Positions 1 through 8,818 of a stretch of DNA of 36,377 bases are shown piece after piece. This DNA is from Phycisphaerales bacterium. Lineage in GTDB: Bacteria > Planctomycetota > Phycisphaerae > Sedimentisphaerales > Anaerobacaceae. Within the stretch, counting starts at the first letter, position 1. Each line of letters opens with the position of its first letter. The DNA is taken from positions 1,356,735 to 1,393,111 of the forward strand of contig CP070678.1 of NCBI GenBank assembly GCA_020352515.1, written 5' to 3'. Both the position numbers and the translations under genes were made by a program. The notes below the pieces were generated by a model. The model was not told the origin of the DNA, searched no databases, and saw only the letters and a program-made list of their open reading frames with translations.

Positions 1-477
1 AATGAATGGCTTTTTGCTCGGCGCGGACCGGGCGACTTCCATGAACCCGCGGTCCAGCGGGCCCTGCTCCCTGGACCCGATATCCCATTTCCCGATCATG
101 CCGGTCACATAGCCCGCATCCCGCATGAACTCCGCCATAGTTGGATGGTCTGCGGGGATGGCCAGGCCTCTGGCCATGCCGGACTTGCCGAATCGTTGGA
201 TATACATCCCGGTCATGATGCAGCACCGGCTGGGTGAGCAGGGCGGATTCGTAATATAGGAATTAGTGCACTTCACGCCGTTAGCAGCAAGCGAGTCCAT
301 GTGGGGCGTAGGAATATCCCGGCAGCCGAAGCTGCCCAGGTCGCCATAACCCAGGTCGTCGATAAGCAGGATAACAACATTGGGCTTGCGCCAACGGGTC
401 CGGCTCATGGTCGGTTCAGGCACGGAACCGACCGTGGCCACGGCCGAAATCGCCTTCAAGAAATCGCGTCGTTTCAT
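1..477 (-). CDS. S1-type sulfatase, N-terminal part (cut by left edge)
   Basis: Formylglycine-dependent sulfatase, expected to remove sulfate esters from polysaccharide. Only the first 159 residues are in the window; the frame is open to base 1. Residues 1-20 form a twin-basic, Tat-like export signal (KRRDFLK). The first metal-binding Asp pair lies in LLIDDLGYGDLG (D40, D41). The sulfatase signature CSPSR (C80-R84) carries the Cys that is converted to formylglycine, so an anaerobic or FGE maturase is needed elsewhere in the genome. The usual GKWHLG motif reads GKWDIG (130-134), replacing a normally substrate-contacting His by Asp; relatives with Gly or Ala at this place exist, so activity is not excluded. 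Start chosen because GAGGAG lies 5 bases upstream. It heads away from the GH36-like gene across a 964-base gap but shares its strand. Confidence 0.93.
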   Translation of the reverse strand, partial: MKRRDFLKAISAVATVGSVPEPTMSRTRWRKPNVVILLIDDLGYGDLGSFGCRDIPTPHMDSLAANGVKCTNSYITNPPCSPSRCCIMTGMYIQRFGKSGMARGLAIPADHPTMAEFMRDAGYVTGMIGKWDIGSREQGPLDRGFMEVARSAPSKKPFI

Positions 478-937
478 AGTACTCCTCGTCTTTGCTTTCT
501 TAAACGGTATAGTCAAGTTGCCCCGGTAACTGTCCCGTGGCGATACACTCCCTCCCCGTGGGCAACGCCGACAGGTATTGTACTTTGCCTTGATTCTATG
601 CTCCGAATATTCGCCAAGGTACGATCCTCAGAATAATCTTTGCGACTGCGTTAAACATGATAACAAAGTGGAGAGAACCAAACAACCGCAGCTCGTGGTG
701 CTACTACGGGCAAGGATTGAGCAAACTGGTACAGTCTTTGTGAGGTCATAACTATGCCATGTCCGACTGCGAAACAGAAGGTATGGCTTCTGCAACGTTC
801 CGGACGCCTCTCCAGGCCAGCAAATGGCGTATTTCGCGCCGGCAAACTGACACCAAATTGCGACCATGGCCGGATTTTGCACGGAACGAGAAAAGGCTGA
901 CAAACCTAAGTTCTTGCCAGCCTTTAACTTATATAAG

Positions 938-984
938 CGAGGCCGAAGGGGCTCGAAGCCTCAACCTTCGGATCGACAGTCCGC
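938..984 (-). pseudogene. tRNA-Asp-like 3' half (possible attachment-site scar)
   Basis: Read on the minus strand this is an anticodon arm with loop CTGTCGA (anticodon GUC, Asp) on a four-pair CGGA/TCCG stem. It is followed by a variable region, a T-arm with the TTCGAGC loop and a stem with four of five pairs (one C-C mismatch), and a 3' acceptor strand CGGCCTC. The 5' acceptor strand and the D-arm are missing, and the resemblance stops at the anticodon stem (about 984). That is the usual extent of tRNA identity carried by tyrosine-recombinase elements. It cannot be a working tRNA. Whether it is an att scar or plain decay is inference. Confidence 0.5.
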
Positions 985-1140
985 GATTCGTGCCATAAGT
1001 CATGTGTTAGCAATAGTCTAGAACGCGTTTTTTGGCCAAATATGAAAGTTACAAGTGGTTGACAAGTGATAACACAGTGGCGATACACTGGCGACTGACA
1101 CTTCTACTGACACCACTTAGTGACACGGGAGCTACTCTAT

Positions 1141-1200
1141 TGCACTTGGAGATTCGAACTCAAAGCTGCTCCGACGACCGCTGATTGTAGAATCACCATA
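1141..1200 (-). other. Weak tRNA-like patch
   Basis: The minus strand contains GAG-TTCGAAT-CTC, which resembles a T-arm, at about 1147-1161. Upstream of it is an imperfect hairpin around GATTCTACAATC that could be a decayed anticodon arm. No seven-base anticodon loop on a five-pair stem can be drawn and no acceptor stem is present. It may be a second decayed tRNA or chance. Confidence 0.2.
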
Positions 1201-1441
1201 TGATATCTCTCATCTCTAACAGTTGCAAACCATTGTTCTGCAAGGCGTTAGCTCCAGGTAGTATTTAGACCCTACGACTGTTCCACTGCTGTCCCACACG
1301 CCATGTTTTGCAAAAGCATTCATGCTGAATCTGGGCGCCGCGAAGCAGTCCGATGTCCGCTTGGCAAAAGTACATTGTTTCATCGCAAGCTCTTGATACA
1401 ACTCATGTTATGGGCGGATGAGTTCAATCACCATAAGACGA

Positions 1442-4009
1442 TTATTCGTAGTGCAGTGTCCAATCCACGTCCGTGTTGGCCGCGGTTGTGAGCGTCAGGC
1501 AACTGACGCCAGCGACTGGATGGGGTCTGACATCTGAGTCGCCGCCGGTTGCTTCTGAGTTGAGCACGGTAGCGCCGTTGTCGGCGACCACGATTTTCAT
1601 AGGTTCGCCGCCGATGACATGGGCCGTACCGCTCAGGGTCTTTGTTTTGGTGTCCCATCTCACACCGGTTAGTTCAACCCAGCCCTGAAGCACGTGGCGG
1701 TTGGTGCTAATGACCTGTGGCCGAGGCAGCGCTTTTCGCAGTGAAACCATGGCGCAGCAGTTCGGGTTCAGCGTTCTCTCGATGCGTCTAGTTCCGGACA
1801 ATTTGCCGAGGTAGGTGTCAGACCAGAACTCGTACGCATGATAGTAGGCTGTCGGATCCAGGCCCACGGCGTTGTCCACGCGGTCGCCACTGATGGCAGT
1901 AGAAACCAAGGCTTTCTCCTTGCCTGTGTTGTACAGGGCAATCTGGTGCCAGTCGGGCGTCAATTCCAGGTCGTACACCTGCGGGTCCTGTATACCCGAG
2001 AAGGCATCAAGTGGACGAGCGGTCCTGGGCTCCGGATAGTGCGGATAGATACGAGAAAAATCATGGGTGATTTCCGGCGTGAAAAGCGAAAAGGAGGTGG
2101 ACAGGTCGATACGGCCACTTGTTAGATAGACCATGGTGAGCATTGAGCGGCGGATTTGCGGCGAGACGTTGTGGACAGCCTTTGTATCGGGGTAATAGTT
2201 GAACACCGTGCGGTTCTTGTACCATCGCAGCCCGCTGATGGAGACCATGCCCGGGACATATTTGTTAGAATCCGCCCAGGTGCGCTGGGTATCGACGACG
2301 CCGGCAGTCATATCCAAACGGGGTCGGCCCGATTCGCCAAGGTTGCGCTCATCAATGAGACCGTCGTCTCCCATGGCCTCTCGCAGCAATTGAAAAGCCC
2401 TGCGGTAGGCGGCATTGCACGTGGCATACCGGTCATCGAACCCTCCTTCCGGACGCCAGGCCGTCGCAGGGTAATCGACCTTGACCCCGCGAACGCCGTC
2501 CTCCCGGAGCTTTCGCCATACCTTCACAAAGTACTTCGAGAATTCTTTGTCAGTGTAATCGTACGTCACATACGGCTGATTGTGCGGATGCTTGTGCTTC
2601 CATGTCTTTTCGGGAACCCGTTTGTCCACCTCGGATGCATCGTTGAACAGCATGTACTGCGGAAACTGTCGCGCGAAATCGTCGGAGGGCATGCCGAGCT
2701 GCATATAGATGTAGGGAATGCCGTTCGCGTCGTACATGGCCTGGCTCCAAGAGGCAGTGGAGTCGTAAGGGGGGACCAGATGCCTGAACTTGCGCATATG
2801 GGCATCGTCCCACCAGCCCTGTTCCGTGTCCAGGTGATACTTGTCCGGTTCGAGACGGAGCGAGACCTTCGTATATCGGGTCAATCCGCACCGGTTGGCA
2901 TGTTCGAGTTCCCCGATCAGTTTGGCCGAGTTGTTGACGCCGGGCAGTCGACTCATCGCTCCAACGCTCCAGCCGCAGAGCACTGGAAAGTCATACACAT
3001 TCGGATGCGCGTTGTTGGCGCTGCGCATGGCCCACCCGTACCGTTCCAGGGCTTCGAAGGGTTCTTTCGTGCAAACGTCCAGGTAGAACGTGTCAGCCGC
3101 CAGATATGTTTGATCCTCATCCACCAGTCTGCCGACCGGGTCCTCGGCGAAGAAAGCCGGCGAACCATCCTCCAGGGTCGCATATTTGCCGAACTCGCTG
3201 TAAGCCAGACCGCCCCACACGACCGTGCGGCGCTGTCCCTCGATCAATCCGGTCAACATGAGGCTGTTGGCGGAACTTCGTGAGAGTCCCGGCGTTACGA
3301 GTGTTCGTTCCGATCCTGCTGCGCCGTTGAGCGTCATGGGCTGTGCCATGTTCTCGCCGCCGAACAGGCGAGCGTCCGCCAGTGGATGGCTTTCCCTGAG
3401 ACGCATGCTGAAATAATTGGGTGTTTTCAGACCGAAACCGAGTACCAGCGCGGGGTGGTTCTCATAGAGGGTGTAGGAAAACAGGCGTTTTGCCCGCTCG
3501 TAGTGACGCAGTGTGCTCCTGTCCACGGCCTCCAGAATTATGCGTTTGCCATTACCGAGGCGGTCCTGCACATCCTCCACCGACATCAGATTGACGCCTT
3601 CGGGGGCCTTGCGCGAAGGCAGCGCGAACCGGGCCTCATCCAGCAGAACCTCTTTGCTGTGTGCATCCGAGATGGAGAAGAGGCCCTGCTGATAATCGAA
3701 CTCAATTGAAACGAAATTGTTGCTCAATCGTCCATTGGCGTATGTCACGGATTTCTGTGTATCATCAGCCAGGACTCCGGGGACTGATAGTACCGCCAAA
3801 GGCAGAATCAGCAAGGCGTGACGTACGCACTTTGGTATAGATGGACGCCAAAGCATCGATGGTAGAAGTATCAGGGTGGAGAGAAGACCGCATCCTGGTA
3901 ATGCTTCTGCGGACACGAAAGAAGCGGCTGCGGCTTCCCAGATAGACACAAATGCCGCTGCAACGACGGAAATGCCCATCACTGCGAGAACTGATTGAGA
4001 TTTTGTCAT
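1442..4009 (-). CDS. GH36-like (clan GH-D) exported glycoside hydrolase
   Basis: Probable alpha-galactosidase-like enzyme, 855 residues. Residues 85-340 are a beta-rich N-terminal domain. A TIM-barrel-like core (about 340-640) contains VKVDYPA (D512, candidate nucleophile) and QRTWADSN (D580, candidate acid/base). These are 68 residues apart, close to the spacing in GH36 enzymes. A C-terminal beta-sandwich ends at 855. It is clearly paralogous to the gene at 8819-11836 (shared AEDPVG, NVYDFP/NMYDFP, QGWWDD, LRWYKNR motifs) but lacks that protein's insert. The N-terminus is odd: three hydrophobic segments (7-35, 42-53, 64-81) precede the mature part. M52 would give a conventional signal peptide ending VLA-DD, but neither start has a good ribosome site. 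The family is recognised; the substrate is not. Confidence 0.8.
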   Translation of the reverse strand: MTKSQSVLAVMGISVVAAAFVSIWEAAAASFVSAEALPGCGLLSTLILLPSMLWRPSIPKCVRHALLILPLAVLSVPGVLADDTQKSVTYANGRLSNNFVSIEFDYQQGLFSISDAHSKEVLLDEARFALPSRKAPEGVNLMSVEDVQDRLGNGKRIILEAVDRSTLRHYERAKRLFSYTLYENHPALVLGFGLKTPNYFSMRLRESHPLADARLFGGENMAQPMTLNGAAGSERTLVTPGLSRSSANSLMLTGLIEGQRRTVVWGGLAYSEFGKYATLEDGSPAFFAEDPVGRLVDEDQTYLAADTFYLDVCTKEPFEALERYGWAMRSANNAHPNVYDFPVLCGWSVGAMSRLPGVNNSAKLIGELEHANRCGLTRYTKVSLRLEPDKYHLDTEQGWWDDAHMRKFRHLVPPYDSTASWSQAMYDANGIPYIYMQLGMPSDDFARQFPQYMLFNDASEVDKRVPEKTWKHKHPHNQPYVTYDYTDKEFSKYFVKVWRKLREDGVRGVKVDYPATAWRPEGGFDDRYATCNAAYRRAFQLLREAMGDDGLIDERNLGESGRPRLDMTAGVVDTQRTWADSNKYVPGMVSISGLRWYKNRTVFNYYPDTKAVHNVSPQIRRSMLTMVYLTSGRIDLSTSFSLFTPEITHDFSRIYPHYPEPRTARPLDAFSGIQDPQVYDLELTPDWHQIALYNTGKEKALVSTAISGDRVDNAVGLDPTAYYHAYEFWSDTYLGKLSGTRRIERTLNPNCCAMVSLRKALPRPQVISTNRHVLQGWVELTGVRWDTKTKTLSGTAHVIGGEPMKIVVADNGATVLNSEATGGDSDVRPHPVAGVSCLTLTTAANTDVDWTLHYE

Positions 4010-4055
4010 GATCCTGGCTCAGACACAAATATACTTTTCTATATCAACTGAAGTT

Positions 4056-4074
4056 CTTTCGGCGGGACCGAAAG
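4056..4074. repeat. Perfect 7-bp inverted repeat between two genes
   Basis: CTTTCGG and CCGAAAG flank a 5-base loop in the 133-base gap between the oxidoreductase and the GH36-like gene. No T-run follows on the minus strand, so it is a poor terminator. It could be an operator or an mRNA processing or stabilising hairpin. Confidence 0.4.
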
Positions 4075-4142
4075 TCTTATCCCTGCTCAGTTGCGTCGGC
4101 GGTCTTGTGAGAAACAACCAGGCAGAAACCATGGGAACTCAC

Positions 4143-5516
4143 TCAAGCCCCTAGACCTTCACCATATTCCCAGCCCTTGCGCACGGGCTCCTTGACAAAG
4201 ACGTTTAACTCGGGGTGATTCGTAATGCGGGCGTTCTGGGCATCCCACTCGATACGCGTATTGAAGCGCTGGGCCAGTACACCCAGCAGGATGATCTCGG
4301 TCAAATTGGCCGAATAACTGAAATTGGAGCCCGGCTCGGGCCCGGCGCCTTTGATGGCGCGCAGCCACTCGCGGAAGGGGCCACCGGATACGCGCGGGAT
4401 GGTCTGCGCCGGGGGCGCCGCCTTCCAGCTCGCTCGCAGGTCGTCGGGAAGGATGGTCGGTTCTCCGGCGTGGGTGCCGCAGCCGAGCATGCCCTTGGTG
4501 CCCACCATCCAGCACGCCCTGCCGAGATGGGCCGCGTGCTCTGCCCCGAATTTCTCGATGCGCCCCACCTTGGTCCAGTCCTGGGGACCGTCAAACCAGT
4601 AGAAGGTCACGGGGCCGCGACTGCCCTTGGCAGGGAAGTCGTACTTCAGACGGCTGCCCGCCGGAATAACGCCCTTGAGCGACGCTTTGCGTTCCAGGCA
4701 TTCCACCACGGCTGGCGGGTCCAGATCGAGGGCCCAGACCGGTGTGTCAAAAGTATGGCAACCCCAGTCGCCCAACATCCCTGAGCCAAAATCGTAAAAG
4801 GCCCGCCATCTATATGGAAGGTACCCAGTGTAGAACGGACGCATTGCAGCGGGGCCGACCCACAAGTCCCACGAAAGCCCTTTCGGCACCGGCGAGGGCG
4901 GAGGCGGCATGGTCTTGGGATTGGCGAAATGACGACCGCCCATCTCCGGTCCGCTGTTGCGGGCATAGACCTCGGCGACCTCGCCAATCACACCGGCCCG
5001 GAAGGCCTCCACGGATTTGCGAATCCCGCGGCCCGCATGGCCCTGGTTACCCATCTGGGTTATAACCTTATAGCGCTCCTTGGCCTTGAGCAGAGTGCGC
5101 GTCTGCCAGATATTGTGGGCCAGCGGTTTCTGGGTGTACACGTGAATGCCGCGTTCCATGGCAGCCATAGTGGCCGGGAAATGCGTGTGATCCGGCGTCG
5201 AGACCACGACCGCGTCGATCTGCTTGTGCATCTTGTCCAGCATCACACGGTAGTCGTCAAAGAAGGGCTGCGTGGTGCGCCAGTTCTTCATGTTTTCCGC
5301 GCAGTGGTTGCGGTCCACATCGCAGAAGGCCACAAGGTTTTCATCCTTGCAGCCCTGCTCATAGGGCTGCCTGGCAATCCAGCCCCCTGATCCAATAAAT
5401 GCAATATTTACTTTGCTGTTGGGGGATGGGCCGGACTTGCCGATTGAAAATCGAGGAAACGCGGTGGACGCAGCCAGGGCTCCGGCACCTTTGGCCAAAA
5501 AAGTTCTTCGCTTCAT
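4143..5516 (-). CDS. Tat-exported Gfo/Idh/MocA-family oxidoreductase
   Basis: NAD(P)-dependent sugar oxidoreductase fold, 457 residues. A Tat signal (KRRTFLAKGAGA, residues 2-13) precedes the Rossmann domain: beta strand and nucleotide loop IAFIGSGGWIA (38-48), acidic strand end CDVD (65-68), STPDHTH (106-112), and TQKPLAHN (128-135), the family's E/QKP motif. GDWGCHTFD (249-257) belongs to the substrate domain. Exported members act with tightly bound NAD; some (GH109-like) cleave glycosidic bonds by transient oxidation, which would suit this locus. Substrate and whether it is a hydrolase or dehydrogenase cannot be read from sequence. Start supported by AAGGAG six bases upstream and by its own promoter with a palindromic operator candidate (5550-5592). 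Confidence 0.9.
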   Translation of the reverse strand: MKRRTFLAKGAGALAASTAFPRFSIGKSGPSPNSKVNIAFIGSGGWIARQPYEQGCKDENLVAFCDVDRNHCAENMKNWRTTQPFFDDYRVMLDKMHKQIDAVVVSTPDHTHFPATMAAMERGIHVYTQKPLAHNIWQTRTLLKAKERYKVITQMGNQGHAGRGIRKSVEAFRAGVIGEVAEVYARNSGPEMGGRHFANPKTMPPPPSPVPKGLSWDLWVGPAAMRPFYTGYLPYRWRAFYDFGSGMLGDWGCHTFDTPVWALDLDPPAVVECLERKASLKGVIPAGSRLKYDFPAKGSRGPVTFYWFDGPQDWTKVGRIEKFGAEHAAHLGRACWMVGTKGMLGCGTHAGEPTILPDDLRASWKAAPPAQTIPRVSGGPFREWLRAIKGAGPEPGSNFSYSANLTEIILLGVLAQRFNTRIEWDAQNARITNHPELNVFVKEPVRKGWEYGEGLGA

Positions 5517-5549
5517 AATATCTCCTTGCTGTGGTTTACTCTAATACAG

Positions 5550-5561
5550 AGAACATGTTCT
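5550..5561. promoter_or_regulatory. 12-bp perfect palindrome, operator candidate
   Basis: AGAACATGTTCT is a perfect dyad. It lies just downstream of the minus-strand -10 box at 5564-5569, so it overlaps the predicted transcription start of the oxidoreductase gene. A repressor bound here would block initiation. No regulator gene is in the window. Confidence 0.45.
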
Positions 5562-5563
5562 AC

Positions 5564-5592
5564 CTTATATTCTCCATTCGGAACTTTTACAA
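5564..5592 (-). promoter_or_regulatory. Sigma70-like promoter of the oxidoreductase gene
   Basis: On the minus strand TTGTAA (5587-5592) and TATAAG (5564-5569) are separated by exactly 17 bases. Predicted start is near 5557, giving a leader of about 40 bases before the ATG at 5516. Confidence 0.5.
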
Positions 5593-5662
5593 ATCATAAT
5601 CCTACTCTACAAAAACAAACGACCTTTTCCAAACCTCTTGAATGTCGGCATTCCAGTCTTCT

Positions 5663-8600
5663 TTAATTCTTCCTGGATATGGGCACATTACAAAATGTAA
5701 GGGCCGCCATCCCGTTTTTTCCGAAGAGGATGTTATCCTGCTTCCAGGACTTCTCCTTCAAATAAGTAATCCGCTTGGAAGCGGCCGGCTCTTCCAGCGC
5801 GAGAGTAAGGACATTGCCCGTCACCTTTCCACCGATAACGCCTCCTTCAGCGTCGTCCAAATAGAATTGGCCAGCCGGCAGATCATCCCAGACAACGGGC
5901 TGGTCGAACTCCAGCGCAATCGAGCTGCTTGCGGCATCCGCGTAGTAAGCCCGTATGAGATTCGGCGCCGTGATCGGCCCATCGACTTCAAGGCCGTAGA
6001 AATCCCGCTCTATTAGACGCTGAAGCCACCTTGCAAAAACACTCCAGCCTTCAAGCGGGTAGTGGCAGCCTCCGCCGGGCCGCACACCAAGGGTGGATAA
6101 AATATGCATATTGGAATACAGAGACGCAAGCGTGCGTTGTTTTTCGCGCAACATGTCACCGTTTCCGCCACCCATGGAACAAGCGTTCGGCCAAATCTGG
6201 AAAACGTAATATCGGCTGACGTTGGGAAAATCCCGCTTCCAGTCCGCCGACATTTCAACGAAGTAGCGCTGGTAGCTCTTCCATCCGTAATCGCCGTCCG
6301 GACCGGCAGCGCCCTGATCACTCTCACCCTGATGCCAGATGATTGCCCGGATTCCATGGGTCAGACGCGCCTGCTTGATCCTCCAGAGCATACGGCCGTA
6401 AATCGTATCAAGACCTGTGGGATTCTCGTCGTTACGCTGGTGCTGGTCGATCCTGGTTCCGCCGCGTGCTCCATTGACGATGAATATCGGCACCTTCCGG
6501 TTTTCCACCAGTCGATTGGCCAATTCCATGCCCCACCATCCCAATTCCGCCAGGTGTTCCTTCCCCGCTTTCCATACCGGCTTGCACCAGAGGTTCTCCC
6601 TTTCTCCCTCTTTGAAAAACCGCGGACGCCCATAGCTGCGCACCCATTCATTCGTAACTCGCGGAGATTCTTCGCGAGTGTCGGTTGCCAGAGCGTTGGA
6701 TTGGCCGTCGATCCGGTAGGCATCGCCACATACGATATCGCCCGCCCGATGTAGAACCGCTTCCGCGGCCGCAGTCCTGGTCCCGAACTCAATTTGGTAT
6801 TTGACCAGGGCCGGCTTGAGCTTGATGGCGAACGTGTAAGAACCATCCTTGCCCGGCGCCCTGCTCTCTTCGGCGTACTTTCTTCCGTCCGCAAATACTC
6901 GCAGAAACACTTCATCAGCCTTCTCCTTCACCGCTCCCTTGCAGTACAAGGTGCCTTGGCCTTTATCGTCGCGGGCATAGAACTGCCCCTCTACCGGCAT
7001 TTCATTCTCGCCGGGAACCCGGAGAACCCAGGCGTCGGTCTCCGGCTCCTCAACGTCAACCTCCGTCGAGGCCATGACCGAATCACCTCCGTTTGCCAAT
7101 GAAAGCCTCACGGTCATCTTACCGCTGTTCTGAGCTCGACTGAGAACCAGCTTGCCGGGCTTCTCGTCCTTTATCGTCGCCAGCCCCGAAACCTCCCAAC
7201 GGTAATCAAGTGCACCGACACCTGCATTCCTCATCGCTTCCAGATTCCTGATCTCCGGCTGTATCTCAATGATCTTCCGCCCATCCCAGTTCGCCGGAGC
7301 CTTGAGTGAAAACTCCGGCTCAGGAAGCATTTCCTTCACGGTAACAGGCGCCTCAATGGATCTGACGCCGTCGTCATAGACCGCGTCAAACCGGATATTG
7401 AATTTCCGGGTCCCGCTCACCCGTCCTGCGTCAAAAGAAACGTTAAACTGGTCCGAGGCAATCAGAGATTCTTCGTTAGCCCGAACTACTGACCAGTATG
7501 TCTTTCGCGCGCCGCCGGCCTTGGCCGCAAACTCAACGGTTTCGCCCTCATTCATTTGCACGTTGCGGGGCGAAAGAGAGAACTCGTCGCCGCGCTGAAC
7601 CACGGGGCCCACCAGTGTCTGCATTGGTTTCTGGTTTTCATACTCCAGCCGGACCCAGTCCGCGGAACGGGCCACACCGGAGATGCGCACCTCGTCGATA
7701 TCCCCAATGTAGTCGTAGTTGTTATACCAACCGCCGATCCACATTCTGGCAGGTCTCTCAATTGCCATTTGCGTGTGCCTGGGGTTCCCCTCTCCACACT
7801 TGACACCGTTGATGTACAGGAGGGACTGCCCGTCTTCGAAGGTGTGGACGGCGTGAGTCCAGCCCTTGGCCCGGCCGGGAATCTCCGCCCGGACGTCGCC
7901 ATTGGAAAAATAGCAATCCATCCGAATCCGGGGCGGACTACGGTAATTCATGGTCACCTTGCCCGCCCGTTTCTCGTTCCCCCAGCAAACGATCCGCCCG
8001 TTGGACTTATCCGGCCGAAACCAGGCCTGCGTGCTGTGAGACGCCCCGCCCGATGGAAGGGCCCGGATATCATTACCGCAGAACACGCCGCTGTTGCCGG
8101 GAAAGTGTCGCGCGCCGCCGATCACGCCTGCTGTTTGCGTTGTCCCCTTGTCCTCGCACTCCAGTGTTACAACCGCATCACGCACGTCATTACCAAGGTG
8201 CCACACGCCGATGTATCCGTTGGATGCGTTGAAAACGGCCTTTCCATCCGAACCACTCGAGGAGCCGGCTTTGCCCCAATGGATCTTAATCTCCTGGCGG
8301 TCGTTGCCCCTGATCAATGGGACCCTCACCCAGATGCTTGCCGTGCCCGCTTTCTTATCCCACTGCTCGATTTCGTAGCATAACGGCTTCTCCCCAGCTG
8401 AAAATCTGATGTCACTGCCTTGCTCTTGTGCCTCGGAAAAAGGAAAGTAATCGCGGTGCAAACGAACGAGCAATGGGAAATCCTTCACCGATGCGGATGC
8501 CGGAAGGTCCGCGCCCTCGGGCGTAGTCAGGATGTAGATCGAACCGGAATGTTTCCAATCTGCGTATTGGGCCGAAGCGCTGCTCACGACAAGAAGCATC

Positions 8601-8707
8601 GCTGCCGCCCCACATAGCAGTCCTGCAAGAGTAGGGAAATATCGTTGTCTGTAAAAGCGGCAGGCAGTATTTGGTTTCTCCATCAATGGCCGTCCCTTTC
8701 GATGCAT
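5663..8707 (-). CDS. Secreted DUF2341-LamG-SGNH carbohydrate esterase (SASA-like)
   Basis: Probable deacylase of a polysaccharide, 1014 residues. A signal peptide ends near SSASA-QYAD (46/47). Residues 50-145 resemble DUF2341 (LVRLHRDYF, GSDIRFSA, YEIEQW). Residues 160-365 are a LamG/concanavalin-like binding domain (GVWHLGND, STQAWFRPD, IGDIDEVRIS). Residues 370-650 are beta-rich, with Ig-like spacers. Residues 655-900 form an SGNH/sialate-O-acetylesterase-like domain with DGQSNA (S670 nucleophile), NGARGGT, WHQGESDQ (791-798) and HYPLEG (H882). A beta-rich tail follows to 1014. The catalytic set looks complete. The second Met (base 8683) has AAAGGGA nine bases upstream and is a good alternative start. 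The gap to the upstream GH36-like gene is 111 bases with no terminator seen, so co-transcription is likely. Confidence 0.88.
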   Translation of the reverse strand: MHRKGRPLMEKPNTACRFYRQRYFPTLAGLLCGAAAMLLVVSSASAQYADWKHSGSIYILTTPEGADLPASASVKDFPLLVRLHRDYFPFSEAQEQGSDIRFSAGEKPLCYEIEQWDKKAGTASIWVRVPLIRGNDRQEIKIHWGKAGSSSGSDGKAVFNASNGYIGVWHLGNDVRDAVVTLECEDKGTTQTAGVIGGARHFPGNSGVFCGNDIRALPSGGASHSTQAWFRPDKSNGRIVCWGNEKRAGKVTMNYRSPPRIRMDCYFSNGDVRAEIPGRAKGWTHAVHTFEDGQSLLYINGVKCGEGNPRHTQMAIERPARMWIGGWYNNYDYIGDIDEVRISGVARSADWVRLEYENQKPMQTLVGPVVQRGDEFSLSPRNVQMNEGETVEFAAKAGGARKTYWSVVRANEESLIASDQFNVSFDAGRVSGTRKFNIRFDAVYDDGVRSIEAPVTVKEMLPEPEFSLKAPANWDGRKIIEIQPEIRNLEAMRNAGVGALDYRWEVSGLATIKDEKPGKLVLSRAQNSGKMTVRLSLANGGDSVMASTEVDVEEPETDAWVLRVPGENEMPVEGQFYARDDKGQGTLYCKGAVKEKADEVFLRVFADGRKYAEESRAPGKDGSYTFAIKLKPALVKYQIEFGTRTAAAEAVLHRAGDIVCGDAYRIDGQSNALATDTREESPRVTNEWVRSYGRPRFFKEGERENLWCKPVWKAGKEHLAELGWWGMELANRLVENRKVPIFIVNGARGGTRIDQHQRNDENPTGLDTIYGRMLWRIKQARLTHGIRAIIWHQGESDQGAAGPDGDYGWKSYQRYFVEMSADWKRDFPNVSRYYVFQIWPNACSMGGGNGDMLREKQRTLASLYSNMHILSTLGVRPGGGCHYPLEGWSVFARWLQRLIERDFYGLEVDGPITAPNLIRAYYADAASSSIALEFDQPVVWDDLPAGQFYLDDAEGGVIGGKVTGNVLTLALEEPAASKRITYLKEKSWKQDNILFGKNGMAALTFCNVPISRKN

Positions 8708-8818
8708 TCTATGAGCTTCTTGTCATGGAACACTTTGTGGCGTTTTCGTGAGCATTCATAGGTACGGGCTTCCTCCCTGTGTCGAGACCCCGGAGACTTC
8801 AGGAAAACCGTATTTCAG

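Larger units (their letters stand above)
478..1441. other. Gene-free stretch with tRNA-like fragments
   Basis: No convincing protein gene on either strand: the short open frames lack Shine-Dalgarno sites and family features. The stretch holds a tRNA-Asp-like 3' half (938-984), a weaker tRNA-like patch (1141-1200), and a 13-base word, GTGGCGATACACT, present at 537-549 and again at 1077-1089. The second copy sits inside a CAGTG/CACTG hairpin (1075-1090). I saw no integrase remnant. Confidence 0.6.

Noticed and set aside
1141..1200. tmRNA or intact tRNA on the minus strand
   Set aside because: No acceptor stem, no seven-base anticodon loop on a five-pair stem and no tag-peptide frame; kept only as a weak tRNA-like patch.
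2156..3283. 375-codon plus-strand open frame
   Set aside because: It is the mirror of the GH36-like gene, with low-complexity composition typical of antisense frames in GC-rich DNA.
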